From Neelides folsomi (taxonomy: Eukaryota > Arthropoda > Collembola > Neelipleona > Neelidae): 64,000 nucleotides of DNA. The translations under genes were made by a program, and so were the position numbers. Shown piece after piece: positions 12,468 through 24,570 of the stretch (positions are counted from its first letter, which is position 1; every line of letters starts with the position of its first letter). The notes beneath the pieces are model-generated. The model had not been told where the DNA came from and did not search any database. It was given only the letters and a program-made list of their open reading frames with translations. The stretch spans positions 243,812 to 307,811 of the forward strand of contig JAQGBZ010000039.1 of the NCBI GenBank assembly GCA_034687125.1, given 5' to 3'.

Positions 12468-12473
12468 AATAAA
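12468..12473 (+). terminator. poly(A) signal of the second DOMON gene
   Basis: AATAAA about 320 bp after the stop codon; the likely 3' processing signal. Confidence 0.4.
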
Positions 12474-15036
12474 AATAATCAATTAAAAATTTATTGTGAA
12501 AAGAACAATAATTTAATTGATGTGGTTCACAGAATTGATTTGAAACTTTGATCTAATGATTAAGCCCTTGACCCATTTATAACCATTTCAAGACCACAGT
12601 ATTTAATCCTAATTTCCGAGAATTTTTCCGGATTTTTTATCGATAATTGAGATATAAAAATATTAAATAGTTATTGTTAAACTCTTATCATTCCCTTTTA
12701 TATTTCCGATAATCTAATTGGTCCTATGAATTCAAGTATGCAACTAATATTTTTTAAAGATTGCCTTCCGTGAATTAAAACCAATCTACATGTTCTGTTT
12801 GAGTTTGAAGTGGAATCGGCTCCATCCATTATGTATTTATTTTGTAAAGCATTAAACGTTTTTATTTTGTCAAGTGGAGATTACACGTATGTAAATTTTG
12901 TGAGCTCTGGGCATAATCACTTACCAAAGTACTTTTAGCTTCATTAGTCATTAGCTTATCTTTGGGCAAAGGTGTAATCAAAATTAGAATTCAATTAATT
13001 AATAATCTTATCCTAAAACATACATTCCATTTTGAAAATACATTGGCTAATTATCAATAAGTGCTAACCATCGTGTCAATTTATATTTTCTAATCTAAAA
13101 ACAAAATAACTTATTCTTATCTCCAGATTTTTCAAGTAGGGTATGCGAAACCAAATTCCTTAAATACAGAAATGAAATACACATAGAATTAACCAAGTTC
13201 AAAATGCGAATAGAAACGGTCCTAAAAATAATCTTTAAAGTGCATCAAAGATATAAAGACTCCTTTGGCTATTTATAAGAAAGGAAGGTCTATTTTTGAC
13301 ATAAATGTAAATAGCATTTTGATTCCATCGTCACATCACATGACTTAAATTTAAGAAAAATTGTCGGATCTCTTTCCTCGACATCGAAGATAAAAAGAGG
13401 TTGCGTGATGTTTTGAATCACCAAAGGTATTCACATGTAGAGTCGATCATAAGTCACTGCCAAGGTCTATCTCTCAATTCGGTTAGAGATCTGGGAGTTC
13501 AGAAGGGTGGAAAGTAGATGAGCTGTGAGAAGCCAAATGGAACGAAGGAGAGCTAAGTGAATCAAAGTGGTAATTGAATCGATCCCGCTTCCTAATCAAA
13601 ACGGGGAAAAGATAGGGAAATACACATAAACGAGAAATTAATGGGAGCCAGAACGTGATGAGAAAACCCTGGGAAAAGATCCAAACCGACCTTTGTTCAA
13701 AATCCTCCCACTCGTTCATTTTTACTCAAAATAAATATAAGTACATTACACGTTATGTATTTACATGCATCTATATACATATCTTACACACATAGTACTA
13801 TGCTATATGTAACATTAATACACATATTATGTAATATAATATAGGTAATATTTATATTTAGTATAATTATGCATTAGTTATATGCATTCTAGCGATTTAA
13901 AATGAAGGTGTAAACTATCTAGGATATTATTTATAAAGAATGACAACGAGTTGTATAAGAATCTCCATTACATCCTTTGCCCCCTCAACACCTCACTTTC
14001 ATCCTCGTTACCCAATCTCTAAAATAGTGAAAGAAATTGAATCTCCCAATACCTTGTGTATGACTTGGTATTTCTGAACATCTCATTTGTTTGCCTTTCC
14101 TTGACTGACTGACGCGTTCAAAAACAATTCCGAACCTTCAAAGTGCAAAGAAAAATAATTCTGATTTCCTCTTACAGTAATTTGAGTTCTCGTAAAAGCC
14201 TTGCGTTATAAATTTCCACACAAGGTAGGCCATTGAATCGAACAAAAACACACCTGACATTTTCATGAACAAAAATATTTATTCTGTAACACCCAAAATA
14301 AACGCGAATTTTACGTAAATCAAAGGCTGAGAACATTTCAAAGGAGAAGTAAGTATATAAAATGCATAAACTTTTGAAACAATAAATACGAAGTTTTAAA
14401 TCAAGCAGATGTCTATTACTCCGAGAAATAAAAAGTATTTAAGGGTTGACTATTTTTAACTTTAAGTATAAGTATGCATTAAATATGTCAAATAAACTTT
14501 TTTGTTTTTAGTTATAATAGTTTCTTATAGTAAAAATATGTAACAGGTAGCGAGTACAGTTCCTCTTTATGTCATAATTAAGTCTCTTAAGTCAATATGT
14601 ATCCTAAATATCAGTATTAATATTAGTAACCAAATTGATTTTATTTTACATATTATTTGTACAGTAATAATCAGTAATTCAAGGTGATAAATCCGGTACA
14701 ATGTACTTTCTATTGCATCTTTGGTATTTTGTATATTGCCTTCCAGTTCCAGTTACAAATAAAAAACATTAACGTTGATTGATGTTAGATAGATAAACAT
14801 AATTTAACGGCAATGACAAAAAAATTGATTATTTGTTTTGTTGGCATATTGATTAAGATCTTTATTTAACAATGTCTTAAGAGTACACTATTTAATAAAC
14901 AGTTTATGACCATTGGAAGACTAAATTATAATTTTGACTTTTATGTGATCTTCATCATTTTTAATTTATTTTCCACCATCCTGGATAGAAATCCTATGAA
15001 TATCACCAAACTAAATAAATCATATGATAAATGAAG
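12474..15036. other. intergenic
   Basis: AT-rich DNA with runs of TATGTA/TACATA-like simple sequence at about 13740-13880. A 78-codon minus-strand frame at 13483-13719 has no recognisable feature. Nothing else is supported. Confidence 0.5.
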
Positions 15037-15483
15037 CTATTCTTCATTTGATGGTGATGTGATTATAAATCCGAGATCCATTATGATAAGAAATTCGAGG
15101 CTCCGGATTGAATGATGGAGTGGGGCTGAACAGAGGAGCTGTCTTGAAGAAGCGACGTCGCGTGGGCCGTCGGATCCGTCTCGTTTGTACAGTGGACAGG
15201 TGGAGATCCGTTTCGGTGAGTGGGATCCTTCATGGGCCCAATTAAGCCCGGTGGTTGCGGGTATTTTGGGGGCCGAAGGTGGGGTAGGCGGCTGGGATTT
15301 ATCGTCCTCGCCTGCCTCTTCGGCCCACGTGGAGGGATGAGGAAAAAAGTATTTCAGCCTCCCTTGGGTCACCGCCAAGAGTAAAATTAGAAAAGGTGGC
15401 CTATTTCTGGTCCTGACTTCACTTGAGGACAACTCACCGTCAAAGATCCAACTCCGGAAGACCGCTTGAAAATCAGTAAGCAC
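15037..15483 (-). other. GC-rich island with long open frame, possible unrecognised exon
   Basis: About 430 bp stand out sharply in GC content from the AT-rich flanks. The minus strand is open for about 148 codons but starts without ATG and has no recognised domain. Strong GTGAGT donor-like sites occur on both strands (TTTCG|GTGAGT at about 15218 on plus; TTGACG|GTGAGT at about 15434 on minus). A spliced exon, a promoter CpG island or a conserved enhancer all fit; I cannot choose. Confidence 0.25.
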
Positions 15484-16067
15484 CGATTGTTACCAATCTC
15501 TAATCTCTTTAATATGCCTCAAATTAACTTTCGCTCATTATCACACCAAAGTCTTTACAACCGCTTCCACTTTCATTCAAATAACACTTTAACAACAATA
15601 AACATCATATTATATTATTTCTATCTGTTTTGTTTTCGCGACACTGCTACACATAAAAGATCTTTGCACCAAAATTAATTTATTACTTGTTTAATATCAT
15701 TATAATTTATAATGTCATTGTATGGTAAATGACTTAATAAAATGCTTTACAATTATTTACTACAGGATTTACCATGAGTGGATTTTTCAGCTATATTAAA
15801 ATATTCTAAATGTTTATAACATTCATTCAATTCTATCTGTCTGTATTATGATACAATTAAAATTATAAAAATTGAACAATTTTCTTATGTAGAGGACAAA
15901 AACACAAACATGATATTTACAATGTTTAAGCATGTTCAACATGAAAAATTTTAATTAAATGTGGAAAATTTTGCCAAAATTGAGCACATCATTTTTATAG
16001 ATATGAAACTGGGCATATCGCTTTCCACCCTTAGCCACTTTTTTGGCGGCGGGGGTTAACTAATAAC
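15484..16067. other. intergenic
   Basis: AT-rich DNA between the GC-rich island and the small orphan gene. No feature seen. Confidence 0.5.
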
Positions 16068-16568
16068 ATGAGCTTCAGCTTACGCGAGGTAAGGAGAAAG
16101 CTTCAAAGAATGATAAAGAATCTAATGAATTTAGGAGAAAGCGAATTGATAACGAGGGATTGAATGAATTAAGATTTAGAATTACAAGAATGTGGATTTA
16201 GGAATGTCGCTGAAGCCAGAATTGAAGAGGACTCTTTTGGAAGTTCTGAAGAAGGAAGGAATGCCGCCGGTCATTGACAAGACCTTTAATTCCATATGGG
16301 ACGCGTTCCGGGCATCTCAGCCTTCTGTCCTCAGCTCCTCAGGTTTCTCCCATTGTCATAACTTCCAACCTTTTTATAAAGATCATCACCAAGTTACTAT
16401 TTTCCAGAGACGAAGACGAAGGTGGAGGGTGACATGTGGAGCAACTTGGAACGGGCACTCGAGAAATTTGGCGTCCTTCCTAACTACGCCAAGGCGACCG
16501 TCGCCCGTCTGAGAAAGAAGTTTGGTGAAAGTCCCTCAATGACCGACATCAAGCAAATGTTGTCTTAA
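16068..16568 (+). CDS. small orphan protein, three exons, helical
   Basis: Not recognised. Exons 16068-16088, 16189-16342 and 16408-16568 give 111 residues with matching phases (0, then 1). The first exon is only 21 bp (MSFSLRE) and ends at GAG|GTAAGG. If it is wrong, translation could start at the Met at 16204 and give 99 residues. The protein has no signal peptide or membrane segment. It is rich in Lys, Leu and Glu and predicted by eye to be helical (LKRTLLEVLKKEGMPPVIDK, DMWSNLERALEKFGVLPNY, ATVARLRKKFGESPSMTDIK). The coding stretch is clearly more GC-rich than its flanks, which supports a real gene. Function unknown. Confidence 0.55.
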
Positions 16569-18352
16569 AAAACTTCATTTACTCGCCGGCTCTCATCTTG
16601 ATTGGATTGGGGAATTTGGAAAACAAATATGGAATTCAGGAATTAATGAATCTAATTGTAATGTTAGATATTAGTTCACAAACACTTAACAATACACTTG
16701 TACTAACTTTACAATAAAACTCATCAACTTACACACACGACTGAATACATGTTAAATTAAATTCCACTGTTATCGGAACTCTCAGAGATAAAATATTTAA
16801 GTGAATTACTCAACCAATTGTAAAATATTCAATAATTCTCACAGTTATTTAACAATGCACCCAAAGACTATACCTGTAGATGAGTAATAGAAGACAAATG
16901 ACAAAGTTGGGGAAAAATTGTTAAGAGAAATTAATTATAATCTATCGAACATACATACTTACATATATGATAAATGGTTCACTACAATTTACCATACAGA
17001 TTGATTATTGTTTTACTCATCTGACTGAAGGGAAAGGAATGTAAAACTGGAAATGAAAAATGGAAGAAGAAATAAAGGATTCTGTGAGCTAATGATGATG
17101 AAGTGATTGAGCTTTCCTTCAAATGTCATCAACAAAAGGAATTTTGAGTCTCATTTGGCTTTTAGCCAGGCCGTCACCGAATAATTACATTTTAATGGCT
17201 GTGAACGAACCGCCCCTTCAAACTCGTCACATCTCATCCCTTTCTTCATCCCTGACATTTTCATTTATACTTTTTAATTCATTTTTAAATCATTGAGTGA
17301 GAGACCATGTGTTCTCCTTGAATATAATTTAAATAGAATTCCTATTGCCTATTTCCGTCAAAGTAAATTGAAGTCAAGTAATTGAAGCAGAGTTTTCTAA
17401 AATTATTTTAACCGCTGCACTCTCAACTTATGGGAGTTTGAGCAAAAATGAGAAGATGAACAGGATGTGTGAAATAGTTTATCTAAAAGAAGATTTATGA
17501 TCTCCACCTGCCTTTTCCCATCCCAAAGTATGAAATTTGGGCTTCCCAATCCGCGTCTTTATATCAATATCACATATCTCATTTAAGGAGTCAGGAAGGT
17601 CATGAAATATTTTTATCATTTTTGAAACCAACTTTTGCGTCAATTCGGTTATTATGATTAAATAATGTGTATTTTTGTTTTATAAAATGTTTAACCTTTG
17701 AACCTTTCAACATTTGCATGTTGCGAATTTATCTCATATTGACTGTGAGAGATAAAACGCTGAAATACAGATACCTATAATTTACCATGAAATGTAATGA
17801 CGTGTTTTGCACCTTATGGGTTGCGTATTTTGTCCATTTCAAGTTCTTGGAATTATTTATATCGATCACATTTCATTTTTGTAGAAAAAATGGCGTTTCG
17901 ACAATATTCACCAATTTAAATTACACAGGACATTAGTCTTTAATCTCCCGAATCTTAATTCGTCATTTTAATCGACCAAATGAGCAATTTGCTTTAGTTT
18001 AGAGCAATTCGTTTTTTATCTTATCATTCACTGTATAAAATATTTAAAAAAATTCTCATAAAATAGTGCTGTAAAATTACAACTTAAAAGAAGCCTCCAA
18101 ATGTTAGTCATTTTCATAAATAGTAAAGGTACTTAACAAAGTGTTAATTAAGTAACATAGATTAAATGGATATCAAATGGAATTTTATTCATATACATAC
18201 TATATTTAAACGAATACAAATTTTACTTATTTTGTTGATTTATATACTAAATTGGTAGTACTATACCTAATTAGTAGAATTCTAAAATTCTATATTCTTA
18301 ATATATTGATAGGAAATGAAATTATACTTAAACACGTGGCGTTGAATTGAAT
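16569..18352. other. intergenic
   Basis: AT-rich spacer between the orphan gene and the 3' end of the FATP gene. No gene, RNA or repeat family recognised. Confidence 0.5.
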
Positions 18353-21300
18353 TTAAAGTCGAACTCCACCATTTAATATTCTCCCATAAAGTCCAATATC
18401 AAGAGGAATATAATTTTTATCTTGCAAAAAGTAAATTTTGTCCTTCAGTGAATTGACGTTGAATCCTTCTTTTTGCAATCCTTGTTTTTTCATTTTATAT
18501 GTGCCTATAAATTTACATTTACATTTATATGAATCACATGGATTTTAGTATATGCCTATAAATACTTGTGTATAAAATAAAATGATGACTTAATTACTAA
18601 ATAAAGTAAGCAATTCTCGGTTGACTTACTAGTTAGATCAATGCTGTTTAGAATTCTCAAAAAGAGCGGTCGCCCATAAGAAGGCAAAGATTTGACAATC
18701 CCGTCAGCTAAAAGGTCAATGTCGATTGTTTGTTCTGGGTCAGCAATGGCCGCCATTCCGGCTTTCCCTTCAGTCCCAGGAACTTCCACTCCGTATACAA
18801 CAGCGTCTTTGAATCCACAAACATTGCTAATGATACTTTCCACTTCAGTAGTTGAGACGTTTTCTCCTTTCCAACGAAATGTGTCGCCTGTTCTATCTTT
18901 GAAGTAAAAATACCCAAAGTCGTCCATCTTCAATACATCTCCTGAAATGTTAAAAATGTTTATTATAGTAAAAATTAAAACTTCATTCTAAACTTCATTT
19001 TAAATCATTAGAGTCCCATGCTTATTTCAGGTATTTCTAACATTCTTTAATTGTTTATTGTTTTTGTAATTTAGTTAATTTGGACAATGTTTTCTTGCCT
19101 GTTCTGAAAGCCATGTCTCCTTTATGAAAGACATCTTTCACAATTTTCTTTTGAGTCGATTCATTGTCGGTGTATCTACGTAAAATATAAAGTTATATGA
19201 TTTGTAAAGTATATCTGGATTCTGTGATATTATAATACTAGAATTACAGATACTAGATTTATCATTGTTAAAATATTATTTGCAACATCAATAAAAATTT
19301 AATTTTTTATAAATTATTGATTCAGAAATGATCAAATTGTTGATTTTTTTTATAATTTAATAATTATTTACTAAAGTGCTATTTTACCCGTGAAAGTCTC
19401 TTATAGGATGATTTTTAATGATTTTTCCAAAAAGTTCTCCTGGTTGATTTGGCTTGCATTTGATAGCCAATCCAGTTTTTGGATTTCTGAGCGGTTCTCC
19501 CGTTTCCGGGTTAATCCTAATGAGTGCCATAGGAAGCAGTGGATAGAGAAGACGCGGGACAAAACCCACAGCTCCAACATGACTATCAATGTTAGCAATA
19601 TTGCAATTCCCTTCAGTTGATCCGTAAACTTCTCCAATTTCCCGGATCCCAAATCTTGTGGTGAATTCTTCCCATAATTCATGTCTTAAGCCATTTCCAA
19701 CCATCATGCGAATTTTGTGAGCTCGATCTTCAATGCTTGGCTTCTGTGCCAACAAATATCTACATTTATAGCAAAATTCTTTAACTAAATCTCAATAATA
19801 AAAAATGCTCTTATTTAATGTTAGTTAAAATAAAATACACTTACCTCGATGTTTCTCCAAGATATTGAGCAACCTATGGGATAAAAAAATAAGAATTATA
19901 AAAATTGAACTCAAATTAAATATAATTGTTCATAATAAATAGGTGACTTTACAGTGACGTCGTAAGTTATGCAATCTTTCCAGAAATTGGATGCAGAGAA
20001 CCGTTTCCGAATGACAACTGTCGCTCCTATCGTGAACGCCATTCCCACTCCAACCATCACTCCTGTCTAATAAAATCAAACCCAAATGTCTCCTGAGCTG
20101 TTTAACGAGAAATGGATAGAAATGAAGATCTGCTCACCATATGATAAAGTGGCAAAGGAGTGTAAATCACATCTTTGTCATTTACACCGTTCATGAAGTG
20201 AATGCCATTTGTAGCCATCATGTATCTATAAACAAAACATTTGTTTCTTTTAATTTGATCATAAACAAATATAAATTAGCTAAACTACTAATGCTTGTAT
20301 CTCCTCTACATACCGAAGTATATTCAAGAGATAATGTAAGATTTGATTAATTTAATACAATATATCAGTATTATAAATAGCATGTATAAGTGATACTGAA
20401 TGTGAGTAATGAAGAATACCTGAAGTTTTTAATAATTGCAGCTTTCGGCATTCCAGTTGTTCCAGAAGTATAAATGTAAAACAGACTCTAAATAAGTATT
20501 ACAAGTTTATAAATTAATAATAATAAACATACAACATTGTAGTATGTGTTAATGATAATTAATTATGTATTAATGTGTATCTTGAGAAATATACATCAGA
20601 TGTGATCATCCCAGCCATTTCTTTAGGTGTCGTACAAGGAGCAGATTCAATTTCTTTCTCAAGATCTCTCGCTTTAGAAATTCTAATAACTTCATTTTTA
20701 TGTCCAGTGGAAAAAAGTGGAATGTCTTGAAGCTCTCCGTCTTTCATTAGGTCCTCAATGGCTGGAAATATTAAAATATAATTTATTAAACACCAAATGG
20801 AATAAAATCTAAAAAAGAATAAAAACTTCCAATTCTTACCAGAAGAAAGTTCGTGTCCATAAATAATGGCTTTAGCATTTACAATCTTAATAGAATGAAG
20901 AAGAGGTTGAAGTCTCAAGTTATGGTTGACGAGAGCCGGCACAATTCCAACCTTGCATTTCAAACCCACGTGAATTTTTAATAGAACAATCATATTCACG
21001 CTCTTGACAGTAATTAATAACTCTTGAGGATAAAAAAAATTAAAAAAGCGTAAATAGCAAGATTAACACACCCTGCTGAGTCCAAGCCAGAAACAAGGAA
21101 ATTCTGGTCGGCTTTCCATTAAGATTGCAATTGTGTCTCCTTTTTTAAGACCTTCGGCCGCAAAAAAGTTCCCTATTCGGTTGCTCAGCTCTTGGACCTT
21201 GGGAAAATATGAGAAATTGAATGAATAAAAATGAATGAATGAAGCTTTGCCCTTTACAGATTTTAATATTTATCAAATTATTCCCTAATTAATTAATTAA

Positions 21301-21821
21301 TTAATTAATTAATCAAACTTCTTTATAGGTCCATCGTTGATCCTCAAATAGAAAGCATGCTTTCTCAGGTGTTCTTTCTACAATTGCATCAAATAGGTGA
21401 GCCACAATATATTTTCTTCTCTCAGCCCATCGACATCCACGCACAACATTAATAAATCTATACGCCCCTCTGGAAATAAAATTACAATTTTTCATATTAT
21501 ATATGTATTGGATTACTAAATATTTAATATTAATAACAATAATTCTTACTTGACATCTCGGGGAAGTGTTTTTAAGATAATGTAGATGACTTTGTAATTG
21601 ATAAATAAGAATAGGATGAGTCCCACCGCCGCTGCGATTCCAACCACCGCCGTCACCCCCGGCACGGACATCCACTCAAACTCGGGCGAACTCATGAGGG
21701 GAAAAAGACCGACTTCCTCTGGAGGAAAAGAGCGAATGAAGACAAGAAGTCTCTCGCCACTCTTTCCTTCCGGCCGAGTAACCAAGCGGAGAAGAAGGCG
21801 AGGGATTCCAAGGATCTCCAT
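18353..21821 (-). CDS. long-chain fatty acid transport protein / very-long-chain acyl-CoA synthetase (SLC27 family)
   Basis: Membrane enzyme that activates incoming long or very long fatty acids to acyl-CoA with ATP, at the plasma membrane, ER or peroxisome (family knowledge). Thirteen exons: 21550-21821, 21319-21469, 21072-21197, 20840-20951, 20595-20761, 20420-20487, 20138-20225, 19953-20066, 19845-19873, 19388-19759, 19099-19175, 18630-18941 and 18353-18504. They sum to 679 residues, normal for the family, and all phases agree. Visible: an N-terminal membrane segment at about residues 53-75, the AMP-binding motif [11 protein letters not shown] at 282-292, the FATP signature YGSTEGN at 421-427, and [20 protein letters not shown] near the C-terminal hinge. 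Odd points: a 29-bp exon (19845-19873), a GC-AG intron (18942-19098, ACAG|GCAAGA) and a weak GTTTGA donor after exon 2. The C-terminus is VRL, not a standard PTS1. AATAAA occurs on the minus strand at about 18184. Confidence 0.96.
21286..21313. repeat. (TAAT)7 microsatellite
   Basis: Seven perfect TAAT units within FATP intron 2, immediately beside the exon 2 donor. Likely length-polymorphic. Confidence 0.85.
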
Positions 21822-23088
21822 TAAACACACACGTTAATTTACCTTTGTTTCAACCGAGACGGGGGAAAAGTGTATGATTAGGATGAAGCAATCATTTAAC
21901 GTCCAAAACCCTCACAATTAATTTAATAGAAATGTCCAAAAAACCCAATATTTGATTTCCTTGCTGAGGGATTTTTTAAAGATCCATTCATTGTCTAAAT
22001 ATGCAACAATTCATTCATTTTGGACAAATCGAATTCTGCAATTGTTTTTAAGTGTATGTAATAATTTACATGGTATATTGTATTACTAGTCTAAAGATAA
22101 TTTTGTTAATATTTGTAGTATATCGCATAAATACAAACAATAGATATAAATTCTTATTCTTTATACATATATACCTGTAGACAGATGAAATGATTAGAAG
22201 ATCATCAGATAAAAAACGTATTTCCTCAAAGGATGAAATTGTAACTAACAATTGTACTAACAATTGTAAATAAATTGCAAAAAAGCATTAAAACGGAGAG
22301 GAAATGTAAACTACGCGCTTGAAATGAATTTGCAACTACATTAATAAACAACGGCTTCTTATCGTAAATCAAAAAATAATAAGTAATTATTGGATGGTTC
22401 AAAGGAGAATTGTATTCTATGTATTACTCGATCGACTAACTATGAAATTGCAATAATTGATACTTAAATAAACTATTTAAATGAAAAAAATTCATTCATT
22501 CATGAAAGCATAATTATATTCTACCTTGATGCGTGATGTGTGAAAACGGAGAATGAGCACATGGGAGATAAACAAAATATAAAATTATTTAATACTTACC
22601 CTTTACTATTTTAATGAAGTTGATGAAATCCTAAATATTACAATACGTAGTTTAACTTTCGTTAAAAATCTTGCTTGTCAGCCGTTACTTAAAACATAAG
22701 ATGAGTTTGTCCTTTATCATATCACCCTATGATGTTTGATAAAATTAAACCATTTATTATTAAAATATATTATTACAATGCTAAAATTAAGTATAAGAAG
22801 AAAAACTTTGAACCCTAGTACAACAAGTTTAAACCCGAGATAACAAAGTGACAAAAAATAGGTCATATTAATAGAAAAAAATCATTATTTTAATAATATA
22901 GATATTTTAGCTTCAAAGATATTTAAACCCAATCGTGCTCTTATTAATGAAAAAACAATAAATGAATTAATTGAATAAAAACTTTATTAAGGTAAAGATT
23001 GATTGTTCTTAAATTAAGAATGTTAAATATTTAAAAAATGGCGATATCATATTAACATGAATATAGGTAATTGTACATAATTAGTTAA
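21822..23088. other. intergenic
   Basis: AT-rich DNA between the FATP start codon and the glucuronyltransferase stop codon. A short duplicated motif (TAACAATTGTA) occurs around 22245-22270. No gene recognised. Confidence 0.5.
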
Positions 23089-24570
23089 TTAGTCTCCAAA
23101 CAAGAGCGTGAAAAGGGAGATTCTTGATCTTTGGCGAGCTGCTGGGCCAGCTAAACTCCGTTGTGGCAGCGTTTTCATTAACTGCTCGAGATTCGTGGAA
23201 AGGAAAACATTTGGGCGAAATTGTCGAGATCGTTGGGGCCAATTGCTCCGGATTGACTTCGTGTGCCAGACTAGAATCTATTAACAAAAAGTGTAAACTT
23301 ATTATTTTCACAACCAAGAAATTCGTTTAATAGCTCTTTCCGTCATTTCCACATGGATAAATACCTGAGTGCAATTGTTGGCCAGTGGCGTGATGTCATT
23401 AAGGGTAATTTCTAAGCCTTTCAAAAATTCATCTTCTTCGTAACCTGCAATCCATGGAATATTCGCTCTGGGTTTCTGGAAAACACAAAACTGTGCGTCA
23501 GATTTTTATCAAAAGATGAATCAAAGTGTCATAGCATGCAATATAAAATAAAAAAAGATTTAATTTATTATATCCAACTTTTAATTTTTTTGAATAAAAC
23601 GATATTAACATATGTAATAAAGTATTAATTACTCACTTAATGTATAGTAATGCATATAAATATAATTTTAAGCATAAACGGTAAGTATTCTATGTACAGA
23701 TAAAAAATAGTAAGTAATAAAATTAAATTGACATACTTGATGAACAAGATCCAAATTGACAGCAAATCCGGCCATGTCCACAGGAAATTTTCTTTGGCCA
23801 TTCCATCCATCATAGAATCCAATAACTTTACCATTTTGAACAATTGGACTGCTCACTCCAAGTTCCGTCACAAGTCCAACCGGCCACATTGAGACTTTCT
23901 CCGTCGAGCCAATAATTTCTTCAAATATTCTTGAATTGTAGGTATTATCATCATCGGCAAAAATGAGTATTCCTCTATGAGAGTGAGCTCTTATCCAAGC
24001 CAGTGCAGCTCTTCTTCCTCCAACTCCTCTCGGTTCTCCAATAATTCTCGACTCCCTTGGCGGCTGCGACCGGAGAAGCGTCAAAGTGAGAGGAAACATA
24101 TCAAGGAAATTCCTCAAGTCATTCAGAGAAGTCTCGCTCCCTTGCATCACATCATCCACCACGACCCAATGAACAAAGGAAGCCACGGGCAACAGCGACT
24201 GAGCCACCCGAGTCAATTCTGCTTTTTGCTCCGCTCGGTAAAAAGTGGGAGTGATGACGAAAAGAGTCTTGGACACTTTGGCGGGCGTTGGAGGCAACAT
24301 AGAAATCCGTTTTAAATCCCGATGGCTCACTTCTTCAAAGTATGAGACGCATGGAAGGGGCGGCATGAAAAGTTCGTAATTCTTGTCGTCCACCGCCCCA
24401 CCGAGTGAGTAAGAAAGGTTGAGGCAGATCAAACAAGTGAAGAACCCCAAACAGAAGAGGGCGAAGAATGGGAGAAGAAATCCATCTCGACCTCGAACCT
24501 TCTTCATGCCCATCTGTTCAAAATAATTCCACAGACGGTTTTTTAAACCAAAACATCTCGATACAATCAT
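23089..24570 (-). CDS. beta-1,3-glucuronyltransferase (B3GAT/GlcAT family)
   Basis: Golgi type II enzyme that transfers glucuronic acid from UDP-GlcA to galactose termini, in the glycosaminoglycan linker or HNK-1-type glycans (family knowledge). Exons 23737-24570, 23365-23475 and 23089-23277, both introns phase 0, give 377 residues. The first-exon acceptor is just before the Met at 24570, so a 5' UTR exon probably lies upstream; a start at MGMKK (residue 20) is also possible. Visible: transmembrane anchor at about residues 31-52, LFVITPTFYRAEQKAELTR, the manganese/UDP-binding DxD-type motif ADDDN at 205-209, RKFPVDMAGFAVN, AGYEEDEFL and NCTQILVWHTK. The last exon acceptor must be at 23278 (AATAG|ATTCTAG), since the nearer AG would break the frame. 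After VWHTK the tail diverges from the usual TRTEKP and runs about 55 residues. Whether it is GlcAT-I or GlcAT-P/S cannot be settled by eye. Confidence 0.95.

Noticed and set aside
18353-18361. Peroxisomal targeting signal at the FATP C-terminus
   Set aside because: The protein ends VRL, which does not fit the [SAC][KRH][LM] consensus at its first position.
23081-23317. Separate minus-strand gene at the end of the glucuronyltransferase
   Set aside because: This frame is a shadow of the last exon; the correct frame reads ILVWHTK and continues the enzyme.
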